64,000 bases of DNA from Bryobacterales bacterium. GTDB lineage: Bacteria > Acidobacteriota > Terriglobia > Bryobacterales > Bryobacteraceae. Shown here piece by piece: positions 34,646 through 43,132 of this stretch. Numbering within the stretch: the first letter of the stretch is position 1; each line of letters begins with the position of its first letter. The notes beneath the pieces were generated by a model. The model did not search any database. It was not told the origin of the DNA and worked only from the letters and a program-made list of their open reading frames with translations. The position numbers and the translations under genes are program-made. The stretch spans positions 85,591-149,590 of the forward strand of contig JAFAQY010000018.1 of NCBI GenBank assembly GCA_019261985.1, given 5' to 3'.

Positions 34646-35416
34646 ATGGAGGACGACGGTGGGGTTGGGCAGACTACAGGACAAGCTGAAGCTTGTCCTA
34701 CTGCGGTGGAGTTTGCGCGCGAGAGGCTCGGGTTTGAGCCGGATTTGCGGCAGGCGGAGGTGCTGGGTAGCGCGGCTAAACGCGGGATTCTGAACTGTAC
34801 GCGGCAGTGGGGGAAATCGACGGTGGCGGCGATTAAGGCGCTGCACCGGGCGTTTTCGGCGGCCGGGAGTCTGGTAATTGTTGCTTCTCCGACAGAGAGA
34901 CAGAGCGCGGAATTCTTGAGGAAAGCCAGTGAATTCGTCTTGCGGCTTGGGGTGCGGCCGCGAGGGGATGGGAAAAACTCGACGAGTTTGCTGCTGCCGA
35001 ATGGGTCGCGCATTATCGGGCTGCCAGGAAGGGAAGGGACGATTCGGGGGTTTTCGGCTGTGTCGCTGCTGGTGATCGATGAGGCGGCTCGCGTGCCGGA
35101 TGCGGTGTACAAGGCGTTGCGGCCGATGCTGGCGGTGGCGGATGGGGATTTGTGGATGTTGAGCACTCCCGCGGGGAAGAGCGGGTTCTTTTATGAAAAC
35201 TGGGAGCACGGCGGCGGTGAATGGGAGCGGATGGCTGTGCCGGCAACGGAGTGCTCGAGGATTTCGGAGAAATTCTTGGACGAAGAGCGGAGGCAGATGG
35301 GAGAGATTTGGTTCCGGCAGGAATATATGTGCGAGTTCGTGGATAGCGGAGCGAGTATGTTTGACCGGGACATGGTCTTGCGGGCGTTTGACGATGTGGA
35401 GCCGCTCGGGATCTAA
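34646..35416 (+). CDS. Terminase large-subunit-like ATPase (nuclease domain absent)
   Basis: About 256 residues from ATG 34646; ATG 34616 and GTG 34706 are alternatives. The phage terminase ATPase core is clear: Walker A LNCTRQWGKSTVAA, Walker B LLVIDEAARVPD and the coupling motif WMLSTPAGKSGFFYENW. The protein stops soon after EYMCEFVDSGASMFDRDMV, where terminases continue into an RNase H-fold nuclease, so it is a short form. Residues shortly after the start (GQAEACPT) come from a palindromic repeat. Codon use is rich in GGG/TTG compared with neighbours, hinting at a foreign origin. Confidence 0.75.
   Translation: MEDDGGVGQTTGQAEACPTAVEFARERLGFEPDLRQAEVLGSAAKRGILNCTRQWGKSTVAAIKALHRAFSAAGSLVIVASPTERQSAEFLRKASEFVLRLGVRPRGDGKNSTSLLLPNGSRIIGLPGREGTIRGFSAVSLLVIDEAARVPDAVYKALRPMLAVADGDLWMLSTPAGKSGFFYENWEHGGGEWERMAVPATECSRISEKFLDEERRQMGEIWFRQEYMCEFVDSGASMFDRDMVLRAFDDVEPLGI
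34676..34702. repeat. Palindromic repeat in the 5' end of the terminase-like gene
   Basis: GGACAAGCTGAAGCTTGTCC followed by TACTG, a perfect palindrome. It is nearly identical to the copy in the hisC 5' end (14754-14811) and is read in the same frame there. Confidence 0.8.
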
Positions 35417-35622
35417 AATATTTCTCGCGAAGACGCAAAGAACGCAAAAAAAAGCATGTTTTTCATGCGGGCGCTTTGTGGGCGGTTGGGCGGGAGGCGC
35501 ATGGGCTACGAGCCAGCGACCGGGGCCAGTTCGAGAAGTGGCTGTACGAGAAATGCATTAGAGTGGTGAGGTCGGGGACGATATGGAAAACAGCAGTTAT
35601 CCAATGAAGGAAGGGCAAAGCA
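35417..35622. other. Gap between terminase-like gene and HEPN-MNT pair
   Basis: About 206 bases. The first part carries a CGCAAAGAACGCAAA type direct repeat (35424-35452) of the kind often seen between genes in GC-rich bacteria. The rest has no supported gene. The ribosome site of the nucleotidyltransferase (GAAGGAAGGG) is at its right edge. Confidence 0.4.
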
Positions 35623-35952
35623 TTGTCGCCGGTAGTTGACCAGGCAATCCTCGAAGAAGTCGTCCGCCGTATCGTCCAAACCGCCCACCCGCGCCGCATC
35701 CTCTTATTCGGCTCCGCCGCCCGAGGGCAGATGGGACCAAACAGCGATATCGACTTGCTGGTGCTGATGCCGGACGGAGTCCACCGAAGACACACGGCGC
35801 AAACCCTGTATAAGGCTCTTGCTGGAGTGGGCATCGCCAAGGACATCGTTGTGGTCACCGAGTCCGACGTGCGCGAATTAGGGGATGAGCCATCGCTGAT
35901 TCTGTATCCCGCGCTGCGTGAAGGGCGCGAGATCTATCATGCCGCGGCATAG
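35623..35952 (+). CDS. MNT-type nucleotidyltransferase antitoxin
   Basis: 109 residues from TTG 35623, fixed by an AAGGAAGG site. A minimal nucleotidyltransferase with the motif LLFGSAARGQMGPNSDIDLL (GSxxxG...DxD). In HEPN-MNT toxin-antitoxin pairs this protein neutralises the HEPN ribonuclease, in studied cases by adding AMP to it. The HEPN gene overlaps its 3' end by 14 bases, the usual arrangement. Confidence 0.88.
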   Translation: MSPVVDQAILEEVVRRIVQTAHPRRILLFGSAARGQMGPNSDIDLLVLMPDGVHRRHTAQTLYKALAGVGIAKDIVVVTESDVRELGDEPSLILYPALREGREIYHAAA

Positions 35953-36346
35953 CGAGATTCCTGGATCGCCGCAAGAATGGCTGGTCCGTGCCAAAGGGGA
36001 CCTCGCGATGGCGCGCATTGCCCTGCCCGAGGGCGCCCACTATGAGGACTTGTGTTTCCACGCCCAGCAAGCGGCGGAGAAGGCGGTCAAAGCCGTTTAT
36101 CGCGCCCGCAAGCTCAAGTTCGCGTATATCCACGATATCGCCGAACTGCTGGCCGGTCTTGAGCGCGAGGGAATCCAAGTACCGCAGAGCGTTCTGGAAT
36201 CGGCAGTGTTGAGCGACTTCGCTTGGCAGGCCCGGTACCCGGGTACGGCCGAGCCGGTTGACGAGGCCGAATACCGGGATGCTTTGATGGTGGCCGAGGC
36301 TACCGTGAAGTGGGCTGAGGATCTTGTAAACAGGGGAACCTCATGA
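35939..36346 (+). CDS. HEPN-domain protein, toxin of a HEPN-MNT pair
   Basis: 135 residues from ATG 35939. The all-helical HEPN fold is indicated by WLVRAKGDLAMARIAL, FHAQQAAEKAVKAVY and the motif ARKLKFAYIHDIAEL. HEPN toxins are ribonucleases using an R-x4-6-H motif; the Arg/His around YRARKLKFAYIH is compatible but not canonical. It overlaps the MNT gene and lies about 160 bases upstream of the DUF499 operon, a typical defence-island position. Confidence 0.85.
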   Translation: MPRHSEIPGSPQEWLVRAKGDLAMARIALPEGAHYEDLCFHAQQAAEKAVKAVYRARKLKFAYIHDIAELLAGLEREGIQVPQSVLESAVLSDFAWQARYPGTAEPVDEAEYRDALMVAEATVKWAEDLVNRGTS

Positions 36347-36503
36347 TCCCCGCGCGAAACGGTCGGCTGGAGTGGATTTCCTGGCAGCGGAGGAATTCCA
36401 CATATAAGGCAGTCCGCGGGTGTGTATAGGCCGCCGCGCGGATTAGGAGGAGGCGTAAGCTGCGTGGATTGACTAAACTAGAGGATTCCCAAGGAGTGTA
36501 CTC

Positions 36504-39500
36504 TTGACCGCCCCGACGATCTTTACCACGTGCACGCCCCGCCCCGATGTCTTGAGCGGCGCGACGCGCGATGAGCAGTTCATGGCCGACCTGTCGCAAG
36601 TCGTGAACGGCACCGCCCTGCCGGACTACCTCGATCCCGCCCTTTTCTTCCGAAATACTTTCCCAACGCGCGGTGTTCGTGAACTCATGAAGGCCGTTTG
36701 CCTGCGGCTTTCGGGTAAAGGCGGCGAAGTCTCGCCGATCATCCGCCTGGGCACACAGTATGGCGGCGGCAAAACCCATGGACTGATTGCCATCACTCAC
36801 GCCGCGCGCGGTATGAAGGGGGTCGCCAACACGTCGGATTTCGTCGATCCGGCCCTTCTCCCGGCGGGCACAGTGCGGATCGCAGCGCTCGATGGCGAGA
36901 ATACCGACCCCGCCAACGGGCGTCAGCTTGAAGCTGGTCTTCGAGCGTTCAGCTTGTGGGGTGAACTCGCCTATGAGCTCGGAGGCCGCGCCGGCTACGA
37001 ACTCGTCCGCAATTCCGACGAGAAGCATATTGCACCTGGTGCGGAAGTTCTGCGTGAGCTTTTCGGCAAGCAGCCAACGCTCATCATGCTCGATGAAGTT
37101 TCCGTCTACCTTCGAAAAGTCGAGCGCGCCTTTCCCGATGCCAGCCGGCAATTCACGGCTTTCATTCATGCATTGTTCAAGGCCGTCGCCTCCACGCCGC
37201 AAGTCGCACTGGTTTACACGCTCGCTGTGGGTAAGGACGATAAAGCGCAGGATGCTTACAAGGAGGAGAATGAACGCGCCGCGGCCGCACTCGCGGAAGC
37301 CGAAAGCGTTGCGGTTCGGTCCTCGACTGCCCTTAATCCCACGGCCGAAGATGAAACCGCCGACGTACTCCGAGTTCGTCTATTCGAGAAAGTCGATCGT
37401 TCCGCGGCTCCTGGAGTACTTGAGGCTTATGCTCACGTCTGGTCTACCAACAAGGACGCACTCCCGGCGGAAGTCAGTTCGCCGGAATTCAAAGAGCAAT
37501 TCGCGCGAACGTACCCGTTGCATCCGAAGCTGCTCGAAATGCTTACGGAGAAGACCGCGTCGCTCTCAACATTTCAGCGCACGCGCGGCATGCTGCGATT
37601 ATTGGCCCGCACGGTTCATCTCCTGTGGCGAAACCAGCCCTCCGATGCCTACTCGATTCACATTCACCACATGGACCCGGGCTTTGAGCCGATAAGGACC
37701 GAGGTGAACGAGAAGATGGGCATGAAGCAGTACGCCAGCGCGATTAAGGCCGATGTGGCCGCGGTTGCTGCAGACGAGCCCGCACTCGCGCAGCAAATCG
37801 ATGCTGCAAAATTTCCCGGCCTTTCACCGGCCGCGAGTTATGTTGCCCGTACGATCTTCTGGCACACACTCGCATACGGCGACACCGCACGCGGGATTTC
37901 GCCGGAGCAGCTTCGCCTCGCCATTTGCTCGCCGGCACTCGAGCCGGCGTTCATTGAGCAAGCGAGGACCGCTTTCCAATCCGAAGCTCTGTTTCTCGAT
38001 GACCGCCCGGGTGCACCGCTCCGGTTCATGGCCGAAGCCAACCTGAACCAGGTGATCGGGCGTTATATGCGAGACGTGGACGCCGGCGAGGTACGGGCGT
38101 TCCTTCGGGACCGCATCGACAAACTCTTTAACTTACCGCGCGGCGAATTCAACGCCATTCTTTTCCCCGCGGGTCCTTACGAAGTTCCTGACGACCTCGC
38201 CGACGCTCGGCCGTTGCTTGTCGTCTTGAATTACGAAACGACAGCCGTCCCGTCCGATCTGCGGGAGCCGCCCGCGGAAATCGAGGATCTCTTCCAATAC
38301 AAGGGCGCCGAGCGCAATTTGCGTGAACTGAAAAATAATCTCGTGTTCGCTGCCGCAGCACAAAATGGCATCTCGAACATGCAAACGCTCGCTCGCCGCA
38401 AACTGGCCTTGGAACAATTGCGCAAACCCTCCCATCAACAGGAGCTGGCCGACTATCAAATCCAAGAGGTGAACCGGAATTATCACGACCTCGATCTGAA
38501 GCTCGCTCAAGCGATCCTTCAGGGTTATCGGCATATCTTTTATCCCTCGGCGTCGGCGATGGCGGGAACCGCGCTTTCCCTGGGCCACACAATCCTTGAG
38601 TTGACGAACCCCGATAATCCGGGCAACGGGCAGATGCACGTCGAGCGCGTTCTATATGAACAGAAGAAACTGCTTACGGCCCGTGACGCACCCGATTCCC
38701 CCGCCTTCGTCGCCAAGGAAACAGGCCTTTCGGGGCGCGGCGAAATGTCACTTCAACAGGTCCGCCTGGAATATCGGAAAGCGCCGAAGTTATCGATCCT
38801 CCTGCACGACACGCCGCTGCTCGAGTGCATCCGGTCGGGAATTGAACAAAGCCGTTTCATTTACCGTGAGGGGACTCAGGTTTGGGGGCCGGGCGATCCA
38901 CGGCCCGCGATTCAGATTTCCGACAACACGTTTCTCCACACGACAGAGGATGCCAAGTCGAAAAAGATCTGGCCGCGTGCAGAGCCGCTGCGCCTGAGTT
39001 TTCTGGCGCATCCAACGACGATCGGCAAGGGCGGCTCTGCGGAAATTGCAGTTTCGGTGAGCGGCGGCGTCCTGCCATACACGTACACCTCGAGCGATCC
39101 TCGCTTGAATGCATCGGCGACAAATGAAACACAGCGTTCCGCTAAAGTGGCGCCCGAGGCGACGACAACGTACCAAATTGAAGTGACCGACAGCCGCGGC
39201 GCCCGCCAGCAAGCTACCGCGATGGTTGCGGTGCGAGAAGGCGGCGCAATCACTCCCGTGATCATAGAGCCACCCCCGCCTCCCAAGCCGCCCGCCGCTT
39301 ACACGGCGCAAGGTCCACTTGCCATTGCATTGAGCGAACTGTGGGACAAAGCCCGTAAAGAGAAATGCGCGACGATCCAGAGCCTCACAATCCGAATGTT
39401 CGACGCGGGCGCAGTTTGGAAGGTCCACCAGGCCATGGCCACGGTCAGCGGCGCGAAAGTCTCGGCGCAGCTCGAAGCCATGCTTGCCGCCGACGGTATC

Positions 39501-39767
39501 GAAGAATTAAAGGTATCCTACGTCGGTACCGTGGACAAAGCTAACGCGACCAAAGGGTTTCTCGACACACAACTCCGCGCGGCGAAGGAATCGGATTTCA
39601 CGGCCAGCTATTCGCTCGAATTTAATCCGCCGCTGGCGCTCTCTGGTGAAGCGCCTGAACGGTTCGCCAAAGACATCACTCGCTACGGCGGCGGGGAGGC
39701 GTTCGTGGAAGCTCAGGCCGGGCCAGCCGCCACTCAACAAGAAGCAAAAGCCCAGGAGGCCCAATGA
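36504..39767 (+). CDS. DUF499 (COG1483-type) AAA+ ATPase of a methylase-helicase defence operon
   Basis: 1087 residues from TTG 36504, supported by an AAGGAGTG site. Walker A is RLGTQYGGGKTHGL (K90) and Walker B TLIMLDEVSVYL (about 190-200). The C-terminal third includes a beta-rich segment (about 835-915) and a Pro-rich linker (PPPPPKPPAAYTAQ), then an alpha/beta tail. DUF499 ATPases are known as constant partners of DUF1156 DNA methylases and SNF2 helicases, exactly the genes that follow. The downstream small gene overlaps it by four bases. I infer a role in DNA modification-linked defence. Confidence 0.9.
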   Translation: MTAPTIFTTCTPRPDVLSGATRDEQFMADLSQVVNGTALPDYLDPALFFRNTFPTRGVRELMKAVCLRLSGKGGEVSPIIRLGTQYGGGKTHGLIAITHAARGMKGVANTSDFVDPALLPAGTVRIAALDGENTDPANGRQLEAGLRAFSLWGELAYELGGRAGYELVRNSDEKHIAPGAEVLRELFGKQPTLIMLDEVSVYLRKVERAFPDASRQFTAFIHALFKAVASTPQVALVYTLAVGKDDKAQDAYKEENERAAAALAEAESVAVRSSTALNPTAEDETADVLRVRLFEKVDRSAAPGVLEAYAHVWSTNKDALPAEVSSPEFKEQFARTYPLHPKLLEMLTEKTASLSTFQRTRGMLRLLARTVHLLWRNQPSDAYSIHIHHMDPGFEPIRTEVNEKMGMKQYASAIKADVAAVAADEPALAQQIDAAKFPGLSPAASYVARTIFWHTLAYGDTARGISPEQLRLAICSPALEPAFIEQARTAFQSEALFLDDRPGAPLRFMAEANLNQVIGRYMRDVDAGEVRAFLRDRIDKLFNLPRGEFNAILFPAGPYEVPDDLADARPLLVVLNYETTAVPSDLREPPAEIEDLFQYKGAERNLRELKNNLVFAAAAQNGISNMQTLARRKLALEQLRKPSHQQELADYQIQEVNRNYHDLDLKLAQAILQGYRHIFYPSASAMAGTALSLGHTILELTNPDNPGNGQMHVERVLYEQKKLLTARDAPDSPAFVAKETGLSGRGEMSLQQVRLEYRKAPKLSILLHDTPLLECIRSGIEQSRFIYREGTQVWGPGDPRPAIQISDNTFLHTTEDAKSKKIWPRAEPLRLSFLAHPTTIGKGGSAEIAVSVSGGVLPYTYTSSDPRLNASATNETQRSAKVAPEATTTYQIEVTDSRGARQQATAMVAVREGGAITPVIIEPPPPPKPPAAYTAQGPLAIALSELWDKARKEKCATIQSLTIRMFDAGAVWKVHQAMATVSGAKVSAQLEAMLAADGIEELKVSYVGTVDKANATKGFLDTQLRAAKESDFTASYSLEFNPPLALSGEAPERFAKDITRYGGGEAFVEAQAGPAATQQEAKAQEAQ

Positions 39768-40225
39768 GAGGATCTGTCGCAATGGCTTACGCACCGAAGC
39801 CTGTTTATGACCTGCGGTTGCGCGTGCATTCGTCCATGAACTGGACTCTGTCGATTTACCAGTTGCCCTCACCTGCTACGCCTCGCCTGAAGGAGCCGGA
39901 GCACGTTGGTACGTTGAGCGGAGCAGCGCTTCGCCTGGTGGAAATGCGCGTGTTGAAGCGCCTCATGCGAGAGCGGATTCAGCTCGGCGCCCTAAAGCCC
40001 GGAAAGATGCGCACGTGGCTCCTGGACGAGGAAGCCGCGCTGCACCTGGGCCTTCTGTTTCGCGTACTGGCGCCCATGCGGAGCGCAGATCGCGTTCGGG
40101 AGGTCGCTGAGGGCGTGGAAGCTATGGGGCGTGAAGAAGCCGGTTACTGGATGAGCATGGCGATGCATCGATCCCATCCACGGCGCGTGCTGGCGGCGCT
40201 TAGAATGCTGCTGTCATCCCGATAG
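39764..40225 (+). CDS. Small protein of the DUF499-methylase operon, unknown function
   Basis: 153 residues from ATG 39764, overlapping the ATPase stop (ATGA). No motif I can name. The first 45 residues look beta-rich (YDLRLRVHSSMNWTLSIYQL); the rest is helical and basic (LRLVEMRVLKRLMRERIQ). The ending RSHPRRVLAALRMLLSSR is strongly basic. It sits between ATPase and methylase with 10 bases to the methylase start, so it is very likely a fixed part of the system, perhaps a subunit or adaptor. Confidence 0.78.
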   Translation: MRGSVAMAYAPKPVYDLRLRVHSSMNWTLSIYQLPSPATPRLKEPEHVGTLSGAALRLVEMRVLKRLMRERIQLGALKPGKMRTWLLDEEAALHLGLLFRVLAPMRSADRVREVAEGVEAMGREEAGYWMSMAMHRSHPRRVLAALRMLLSSR

Positions 40226-40235
40226 CGAGAATCTA

Positions 40236-43127
40236 ATGACAGAACGCCGTCTGATTGAGGATTGGCTGCCCATCGCAGCCCTCAGCGAAGAGTGTATTCG
40301 GGAACGTCGTTCAATGACGGCGTTACCGCCAACATATTATCTGCACGTGTGGTTCGCGCGCCGGCCGCTCGTAGCAAGTCGCGCAGCGATTCTCGGGAGC
40401 CTGGTGGGAGCAGGCGCTGACCGGGACAGGTTTCTTTGGACGCTCGGCATTCACGGAGATCCTGTGAAAGCACGTGTTCGAATTGCTCAAGCAACTGCCG
40501 AAGGCGAGCGCCTCGGCAAAGACGCATACGGCTATGCCCGAGCGTTTACTTACACCCCGAATGGCAGCGACCTGAAACCCGCGGAAGGCACGACCGTTCT
40601 CGATCCAACGGCCGGAGGTGGCAGCATTCCTTTCGAAGCCGCGCGCCTCACGTGCAACGCAATTTGCAGCGATCTTAATTCCGTAGCGGCATTGATACTG
40701 AAAGCGACGGCAGAGTTGCCTTCACGCCTCGGCGAGAAGTTGCTTAAGCGGTACAGGGAACTTGCGCGGCTATTCGTACAGCGTGTATGCGAACAGCTTG
40801 TGCACCTCTATCCCGAGGAACCAGATGCCTTGATCTGCGATGGTTACCTCTGGGCGCGCACGGTCAGCTGCCCATATTGCGGTGGCTTGGTGCCACTTTC
40901 TCCTAACTGGAGGCTGAACGGAGAGGGGGCGGGGGTACGGTTGGTCGCGGACGGCAAGCAGATGCGTTTTGAAATTGTCTATAAGGCCAGCGAGCACTCG
41001 CCCAGCACAATTAAAGACGGGACCGGAAAGTGCCCTTTTCCGGGCTGCGGTCGCGAAATTGACGGCGATGAGATCAAACGCCAAGCCCAAGCTGGGCGAA
41101 TGGGCCACCAGCTCTACTGTGTCGTTTATAAGAAAGAAGTCGTCATCGGAAAGACGAGATCAGGGAGGCCCAAGACGAGACCCGCTCGCGGCTTCCGAGC
41201 ACCACGACCTGAGGACGATTTAAGCAACCTAGTATCAGACCGGCTGGCTCAGAAGATGCCAGAGTGGGCGGCACGTAATATCATCCCAGATGAACGGCGC
41301 TACATCGGAGCCGCGGACCGCAGCGCGAACTACGGCGTCATTAAGCAGATAGACATGTTTTCCCCGCGCCAGCTCTATGGTCACTGCACAAGTGTCGAGG
41401 TCTTCCAGGACATGGTGGACGATTTGGCCAGGCAAGGCGGCGGCCGGCTTACAGAGCTTGACCGCGCCGCCATGGCTTATGTCGCGTTGGGCCTCGACAA
41501 AGTTCTCAACTATAACGCCATTCAAGTGCGTTGGCACGCCAACAGGGAGGTCGTGGCAGGGGTTTTCGATCGCCACGATTTCAGTTTTAAGTGGTCCTAC
41601 GCCGAAATGGCCTCGACCATTAAAGGTCTCGGCTACGATTGGGCATTGGAGCAGACCGGGAAGGCGCTTCGAGAACTGATCGAACTTCTTGGTCATGCAC
41701 CGGACGCGTCAACGAACGGTGACCTCTTTCATCCCCCTCCTCCCGAGCGAAAAGTAAATGTCCTCTGCGCATCCGCCGACGCGATTTCGCTGACCGATGC
41801 CTCGGTTGAATGCATCGTGATGGACCCCCCCTATTACGACAACGTGATGTATGCAGAGCTGTCGGACTTCTTTTACGTTTGGCTAAAGCGTACTGCCGGT
41901 CTTCTGTACCCAGAGCTGTTCACCGCACATCTGACCGATAAAGATCGGGAGGCCGTCGCGAATGTTAGCAAGTTTTCCGGACAGAAAGGCGCTAAGAAGC
42001 TCGCTCATCTCGACTATCAACAACGGATGGCACGCATTTTTGCCGAAATGAGACGGGTCCTAAAGCCGAGCGGCGTCATGACGGTAATGTTCACCCATAA
42101 GGCCAAGGACGCCTGGGATGCGCTAGCCTCCGGCTTGATCGGCGCTGGATTCACGATCACCGCCTCTTGGCCTGTGCATACCGAAGCCGAAGCAAGCCTT
42201 CACATCCGGGAGAAGTCGGCGGCGAAATCCACGATTTTCCTGGTTTGCCGGATTCGCGAAGTCGGGAACAACAAAGAGCCCGAGTTCTGGGAAGAGGTCG
42301 AGCCAAACGTCCGCGCTATTGTGCGCGGCAAAGTGCGCGAGTTCCAGGAGGCCGGACTGGGGGGCATCGATCTCTATCTCGCCTGTTTCGGACCGGCGCT
42401 TGAGATCTTCTCAAAGAGCTGGCCGTTGGTTCGCGGCACGGCGCGACAGAAGCCAAAGGGCTACCAGGACGACCTGTTCGGTCCATGGGACCCGTACGGT
42501 GTCAAACCCGAGGATGCGCTGGAGGCCGCGCGCCGTGAAGTGAAGCAGTGGCGTATGGAACAACTCGCCACCGTGAAACGCCAGCATCATCTCGATCCGC
42601 TGACGGAATGGTATGTTCTCGCCTGGGATGCATTCCGCGCTCCGAAATTTCCGGCGGACGAAGCCCTGAAGCTCGCGCGCGTGGTCGGGCTGGATTTTGA
42701 TCAGGAAATTAAGAATGTCGCCTGCGCGGTTTCGGGCGAAGATGTGACCCTCTGGGATAGCCATACCCGGGTCACCAAAAGCAAGCTGGTGACTGGGCCG
42801 CAGGCACCGATGCTTGACCGGCTACATGAAGCGGCTTATACGGTGCGGTTCCAGAATACCGAAGCCGCGCGGAACCGCCTGGAGTCGTTGCGGCTTGTGG
42901 ACGATCCGACGCTCCTCACGGCGCTGGAAGCGTTATTGAACGTCCTCCCTCCGGTCGCGCCTCGGGGCAAGAAGAAGCCCGATCCGAATCTCGAGGGCGC
43001 GGCCAGCGATTTTGAGGCTCTCGAAAAGCTGCGAAGGCTCGCATTCGCCGAAAAGATCCCCGAGCCGAAGTGGGCTGAGCAGATTGAGCTCGAGCTGACA
43101 CCTGTGGAAGACGCCGCAGACGAATAA
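40236..43127 (+). CDS. DUF1156 adenine-type DNA methylase with zinc ribbon (COG1743-type)
   Basis: 963 residues. The N-terminal DUF1156 signature (PTYYLHVWFARRPLVASRA) is followed by the AdoMet-binding motif VLDPTAGGGSIPFEA (about 121-135). Two Cys pairs, CPYCGG (about 212) and CPFPGC (about 265), form the zinc ribbon. The catalytic motif DPPYYDNVMYAELSDFFY lies near residue 530, as in N6-adenine or N4-cytosine methylases with a long insert between motifs. The C-terminal third is helical. It should methylate host DNA as the self mark; the target sequence is unknown. Confidence 0.92.
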   Translation: MTERRLIEDWLPIAALSEECIRERRSMTALPPTYYLHVWFARRPLVASRAAILGSLVGAGADRDRFLWTLGIHGDPVKARVRIAQATAEGERLGKDAYGYARAFTYTPNGSDLKPAEGTTVLDPTAGGGSIPFEAARLTCNAICSDLNSVAALILKATAELPSRLGEKLLKRYRELARLFVQRVCEQLVHLYPEEPDALICDGYLWARTVSCPYCGGLVPLSPNWRLNGEGAGVRLVADGKQMRFEIVYKASEHSPSTIKDGTGKCPFPGCGREIDGDEIKRQAQAGRMGHQLYCVVYKKEVVIGKTRSGRPKTRPARGFRAPRPEDDLSNLVSDRLAQKMPEWAARNIIPDERRYIGAADRSANYGVIKQIDMFSPRQLYGHCTSVEVFQDMVDDLARQGGGRLTELDRAAMAYVALGLDKVLNYNAIQVRWHANREVVAGVFDRHDFSFKWSYAEMASTIKGLGYDWALEQTGKALRELIELLGHAPDASTNGDLFHPPPPERKVNVLCASADAISLTDASVECIVMDPPYYDNVMYAELSDFFYVWLKRTAGLLYPELFTAHLTDKDREAVANVSKFSGQKGAKKLAHLDYQQRMARIFAEMRRVLKPSGVMTVMFTHKAKDAWDALASGLIGAGFTITASWPVHTEAEASLHIREKSAAKSTIFLVCRIREVGNNKEPEFWEEVEPNVRAIVRGKVREFQEAGLGGIDLYLACFGPALEIFSKSWPLVRGTARQKPKGYQDDLFGPWDPYGVKPEDALEAARREVKQWRMEQLATVKRQHHLDPLTEWYVLAWDAFRAPKFPADEALKLARVVGLDFDQEIKNVACAVSGEDVTLWDSHTRVTKSKLVTGPQAPMLDRLHEAAYTVRFQNTEAARNRLESLRLVDDPTLLTALEALLNVLPPVAPRGKKKPDPNLEGAASDFEALEKLRRLAFAEKIPEPKWAEQIELELTPVEDAADE

Positions 43128-43132
43128 GCTCA

